A stretch of 64,000 nucleotides of DNA, from positions 62,001-126,000 of the forward strand of contig NZ_VKKZ01000026.1 in assembly GCF_008271745.1 (NCBI RefSeq). The letters are read 5' to 3'. The translations under genes were made by a program, and so were the position numbers. Below, in pieces: positions 61,357 to 64,000 of the stretch (position 1 is the stretch's first letter; the number at the start of each line of letters is the position of its first letter). Source of the DNA: Rufibacter glacialis (lineage in GTDB: Bacteria; Bacteroidota; Bacteroidia; Cytophagales; Hymenobacteraceae). Under the pieces are notes generated by a model. The model searched no databases and was not told where the DNA came from. It worked only from the letters and a program-made list of their open reading frames with translations.

Positions 61357-61956
61357 ATGAACATAAAGGAAATTGTCATTGAGTCAGAGAACAAAGGTGC
61401 AATACTAGGTGGACAGGAAGAAATCAATGATAACTCCGATGTAGATGTGATATTGGAAGACGGTACAGTTTACTACGCTACTGTCTTCACCTTTGATAAT
61501 ATCAATTGGCTGAGGAACAGATACACGAAGACTGGTGAATGCCTTGGAGGAGAATACTTTTGGGCTAAGAACATGCTCCTTGTAAGTAAAATCAACAGAG
61601 TAGAAATAGAGAGGCTAATTGATCACTTGATAAGAACCAACGAATTCGAATCAGTCTTCACCAGAATCGACAATAGAAAAAGTATCTGGGTTTTTAACTC
61701 TTCCAACAAGGGTTTGCCTGGAGGGGTTTTCGATGATCAGTTTTTAGCTGAAAAATGGATTGCCAAGAATAAATTGACAGGTACTCTTACAAAGTATCCG
61801 GTGAACCAAGGTGCTCTTGATTGGGCAATTCAAAATAACATGGTTAACATGAAGCCTGATAAGCTAAAAGTAAAGGCCCAGGACCCATATTTCATTGGAG
61901 AATTCACAACTGCTTCTATGGAGCACTACCATTTTGAAGGAGGATGCAAAGACTAA
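61357..61956 (+). CDS. DUF7710-like, immunity-protein-like orphan, AT-rich island gene 4
   Basis: A 199-residue soluble protein in two parts. Residues 1-100 include ESENKGAILGGQEEINDNSDVDVILEDG and GECLGGEYFWAKNMLLV, a layout seen in small immunity-like proteins. Residues 108-165 (SIWVFNSSNKGLPGGVFDDQ to YPVNQGALDWAIQ) match the DUF7710 pattern of a short alpha/beta domain with GVF, AEKWI and TKYP words. It ends HYHFEGGCKD. A hand-counted line (61441-61500) has 23 of 60 G or C. No cognate toxin gene is in the window. Confidence 0.7.
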   Translation: MNIKEIVIESENKGAILGGQEEINDNSDVDVILEDGTVYYATVFTFDNINWLRNRYTKTGECLGGEYFWAKNMLLVSKINRVEIERLIDHLIRTNEFESVFTRIDNRKSIWVFNSSNKGLPGGVFDDQFLAEKWIAKNKLTGTLTKYPVNQGALDWAIQNNMVNMKPDKLKVKAQDPYFIGEFTTASMEHYHFEGGCKD

Positions 61957-62087
61957 ATGAGACTAAGGGAAATCGCAAGTAGTGGACATTTTCTGCCTTT
62001 TCAATCAAAAAACAACTCCAAAAAAAGACATAGTTTACCAAAACCAGCCCCTAAACATACCACACGCTCTAACCAAACGAACAAACC

Positions 62088-63350
62088 ATGAATACAACTA
62101 CCCGCCTCAAGTTATCTGCCATGATGTTCCTGGAGTTCTTCATCTGGGGTGCCTGGTTTGTGACGCTGGGAACGTACCTGTTCTCCAATTTAAAGACCTC
62201 GGCCACCCAGGTGGGCGTGGCATTCCTGACCCAGTCCATTGGCGCTATTGTAGCCCCGTTCTTCATTGGGCTCATCGCGGATAAGTTTTTTCCGGCGCAG
62301 CGTATTCTGGGTATTCTGCACCTGTTAGGAGCGGCCTTGCTTTGGCTGGCCTCTGAGGTCAGGGACTTTGATACCTTTTACCCCTACATTCTGGTGTACA
62401 TGATCCTGTACATGCCCACGCTGGCCCTGGTGAATTCCATCTCCTTTAGGCAGATGAAAAACCCCAGCACTGAGTTTCCTAAGATCAGGGTGCTGGGCAC
62501 CTTGGGTTGGGTGGTGGCGGGGCTCACCATTGGCTGGCTCAACTGGGAGCAAACCGGACAACTGGGGCTTACTTTCAAAATGGCCGCCGTGGCCTCGGCT
62601 ATGCTGGGACTGTTCAGCTTTGCGCTGCCGTCTACGCCGCCGGTGAAAAGAGGCGAGAAAACCTCGGTGCGCGACTTGCTGGGGCTTGATGCCATCGGGA
62701 TCCTGAAAAACAAATCCTACCTGCTGTTCTTCCTTTCGTCGGTGGCCATCTGCGTGCCGCTGGCGTTCTACTACGGGTTCACCAACCCATTCCTTAACAG
62801 CGTGGGCATGGAGTCGGCGGCCGGGAAACAGTCATTGGGGCAGATCTCTGAGTTGCTGTTCATGCTTTTGATGCCCATGTTCTTTATGCGGCTGGGCGTA
62901 AAGAAGATGCTGGCCATTGGCATGCTGGCCTGGGTGGTGCGTTACGTGTTCTTCGCCTTCAGCGATGCCGATGCCAATTACTGGATGCTCATTGGCGGCA
63001 TTGTGCTGCACGGCATCTGCTATGACTTCTTCTTCGTGACCGGACAGATCTATACCGATAACCTGGCGGGCGAGAAGTTCAAGAGCTCGGCGCAGGGCAT
63101 GATCACGCTGGCAACCTACGGGGTGGGCATGCTCATTGGCTCCTTGCTTTCTGGGGTGGTGGTAGACAAGTACCAGACCGGCCCGGAAACCCATGACTGG
63201 CAAACCATCTGGCTGATTCCGGCGGCCATTGCGGCAGCAGTGCTGCTGCTGTTCCTGCTCTTGTTCAAAGACCGGAACACCCAGCAGCCCGCCACGGCTG
63301 CCTTCGCCCCGGAAACCGACAAAGCCCCCGCCGTTACCAGTTTACCCTAA
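62088..63350 (+). CDS. MFS transporter (nucleoside/sugar proton symporter type)
   Basis: A 420-residue transporter with about 12 helices. The first helix segment MMFLEFFIWGAWFVTLGTYL and FRQMKNPSTEFPKIRVLGTLGWV are typical of NupG-like permeases. A charged central loop (PPVKRGEKTSVRDLL) splits the two halves. In Bacteroidota such carriers sit in sugar and keto-sugar loci. Here it follows the AT-rich island and precedes a TIM-barrel isomerase, which suggests import of the pathway product. The substrate is not known. Confidence 0.92.
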   Translation: MNTTTRLKLSAMMFLEFFIWGAWFVTLGTYLFSNLKTSATQVGVAFLTQSIGAIVAPFFIGLIADKFFPAQRILGILHLLGAALLWLASEVRDFDTFYPYILVYMILYMPTLALVNSISFRQMKNPSTEFPKIRVLGTLGWVVAGLTIGWLNWEQTGQLGLTFKMAAVASAMLGLFSFALPSTPPVKRGEKTSVRDLLGLDAIGILKNKSYLLFFLSSVAICVPLAFYYGFTNPFLNSVGMESAAGKQSLGQISELLFMLLMPMFFMRLGVKKMLAIGMLAWVVRYVFFAFSDADANYWMLIGGIVLHGICYDFFFVTGQIYTDNLAGEKFKSSAQGMITLATYGVGMLIGSLLSGVVVDKYQTGPETHDWQTIWLIPAAIAAAVLLLFLLLFKDRNTQQPATAAFAPETDKAPAVTSLP

Positions 63351-63368
63351 CCGCCAACAGGAACCCGT

Positions 63369-64000
63369 ATGTCAGACAAGAACAGAAGAACAGCCATCAA
63401 AGGGATTTTAGCCACTACGGCCGCCATTACGGCCACCGGTTCTTTGGCCAGCCTGGCAGCCACTGTACCCCAGCCAGAAGCCATGGCTCCCTTGAAAGGA
63501 AACCTGAACCACGCGGTGTGCCGGTGGTGTTTCCCAGACCTGAACGTGGAGCAACTCTGCGCCGCTGCCAAAGAAATGGGCCTGAAAGGCATTGACCTGG
63601 TGGGCCCCAAAGACTGGCCTACCCTTAAGAAATACGGGCTGGTGTCTTCTATGTGCAATGGCGCAGAGATCAGCCTCACCGAAGGCTGGAACAACCCCAA
63701 GCACCACGCCACGCTCCTGAAAAATTACACAGACATGATTCCGCAGGTGGCCAAGGCGGGCTATACCAACCTGATCTGCTTTAGCGGCAACCGAAACGGG
63801 CTTGATGATGAAACCGGCCTGAAAAACTGCGTAGCCGGCCTGAAACAACTGCTGCCCCTGGCCCAAAAGCACAAGGTGGTGCTGGTGATGGAACTCCTGA
63901 ACAGCAAGGTGAACCACAAAGACTACCAATGCGACCGCACCGCCTGGGGCGTGGAACTGGCCAAACGACTGGGCTCAGAGAACTTCAAGCTGCTCTATGA
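63369..64000 (+). CDS. Tat-exported TIM-barrel isomerase (hydroxypyruvate isomerase-like), 3' end outside window
   Basis: The frame is open from the ATG at 63369 to the window edge (about 210 codons). The protein starts MSDKNRRTAIKGILATTAAI, a Tat-type signal with two Arg, then LNHAVCRWCFPDLNVEQLC, the N-terminal strand of hydroxypyruvate isomerase-like TIM barrels. A metal-site Glu lies in the VVLVMELLNSKVNHKDY segment. It starts 18 bases after the transporter stop, so the genes are probably co-transcribed. Export of an isomerase-type barrel suggests action on a periplasmic keto-sugar or hydroxy-keto acid. Confidence 0.85.
   Translation, partial: MSDKNRRTAIKGILATTAAITATGSLASLAATVPQPEAMAPLKGNLNHAVCRWCFPDLNVEQLCAAAKEMGLKGIDLVGPKDWPTLKKYGLVSSMCNGAEISLTEGWNNPKHHATLLKNYTDMIPQVAKAGYTNLICFSGNRNGLDDETGLKNCVAGLKQLLPLAQKHKVVLVMELLNSKVNHKDYQCDRTAWGVELAKRLGSENFKLLY

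Overview
This window looks like a chromosomal segment of a Bacteroidota bacterium, probably order Cytophagales and near the Hymenobacteraceae (Rufibacter/Pontibacter-like). The evidence is two proteins with type IX secretion (T9SS) C-terminal sorting domains, a lipoprotein TamA homologue (TamL) translated from the end of tamB, a DUF6268-type outer-membrane barrel, several TAnnTTTG promoter elements of the Bacteroidota type, few clear Shine-Dalgarno sites, and GC-rich coding DNA. The genus is an inference. I saw no rRNA, tRNA, transposase, phage gene or CRISPR array.

Layout. 1-2.3 kb holds two outer-membrane beta-barrel genes, the first cut by the window edge. 2.4-7.3 kb is a minus-strand block: a SirB2/cytochrome c fusion with hflX, then sixA with ppk1. 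7.4-13.1 kb has a glycosyltransferase, rfbC, murF and a T9SS-sorted FG-GAP/VCBS protein. 13.4-17.2 kb has an omega-amidase, a 5'(3')-nucleotidase, a glutamine/methionine-type transaminase and a uracil-DNA glycosylase relative. 17.4-19 kb has a disordered hydrophilic protein and two very small ORFs. 19-26.4 kb has a seven-PAS histidine kinase with its receiver partner, then mfd. 26.9-31.3 kb has msrA, an orphan gene, ferritin, a 2Fe-2S ferredoxin, a membrane protein and a lipoprotein. 31.3-45.4 kb has a 1180-residue T9SS type B protein, a DinB/YfiT enzyme, an Fpg/Nei glycosylase, a DUF808 protein and tamB-tamL. 45.6-50.2 kb has an ion channel, a lipocalin, a GNAT acetyltransferase, yajQ and a TerC protein.

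50.4-64 kb is mostly one plus-strand catabolic region. It holds TIM-barrel sugar isomerase/epimerase-like proteins at both ends (the last cut by the window edge), a GMC oxidoreductase with a gluconate-2-dehydrogenase-subunit-3 partner, two Gfo/Idh/MocA oxidoreductases, a lipoprotein cytochrome c, a DUF1080 (3-keto-disaccharide hydrolase family) protein and a sugar/nucleoside-type MFS transporter. Read together, these resemble a route that oxidises a glycoside or sugar at a ring carbon (probably C3), passes electrons to cytochrome c, and then cleaves and imports the keto-sugar. Four AT-rich orphan genes (59.6-62.0 kb) interrupt it; they look transferred, and the last has a DUF7710-like, immunity-like layout.

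The least expected structure is between the genes. The spacers are built from many small palindromic repeat families. One is a 30-55 base hairpin with a TTTT-loop-AAAA apex, found just after stop codons throughout the window and often carrying one wobble or mismatch near the apex. Others are nested inverted repeats at 9.3-9.5 kb and 55.9-56.1 kb, a 63-base TCAT microsatellite at 13.3 kb, and two diverged copies of a longer GC-rich element at 47.1 and 52.0 kb.
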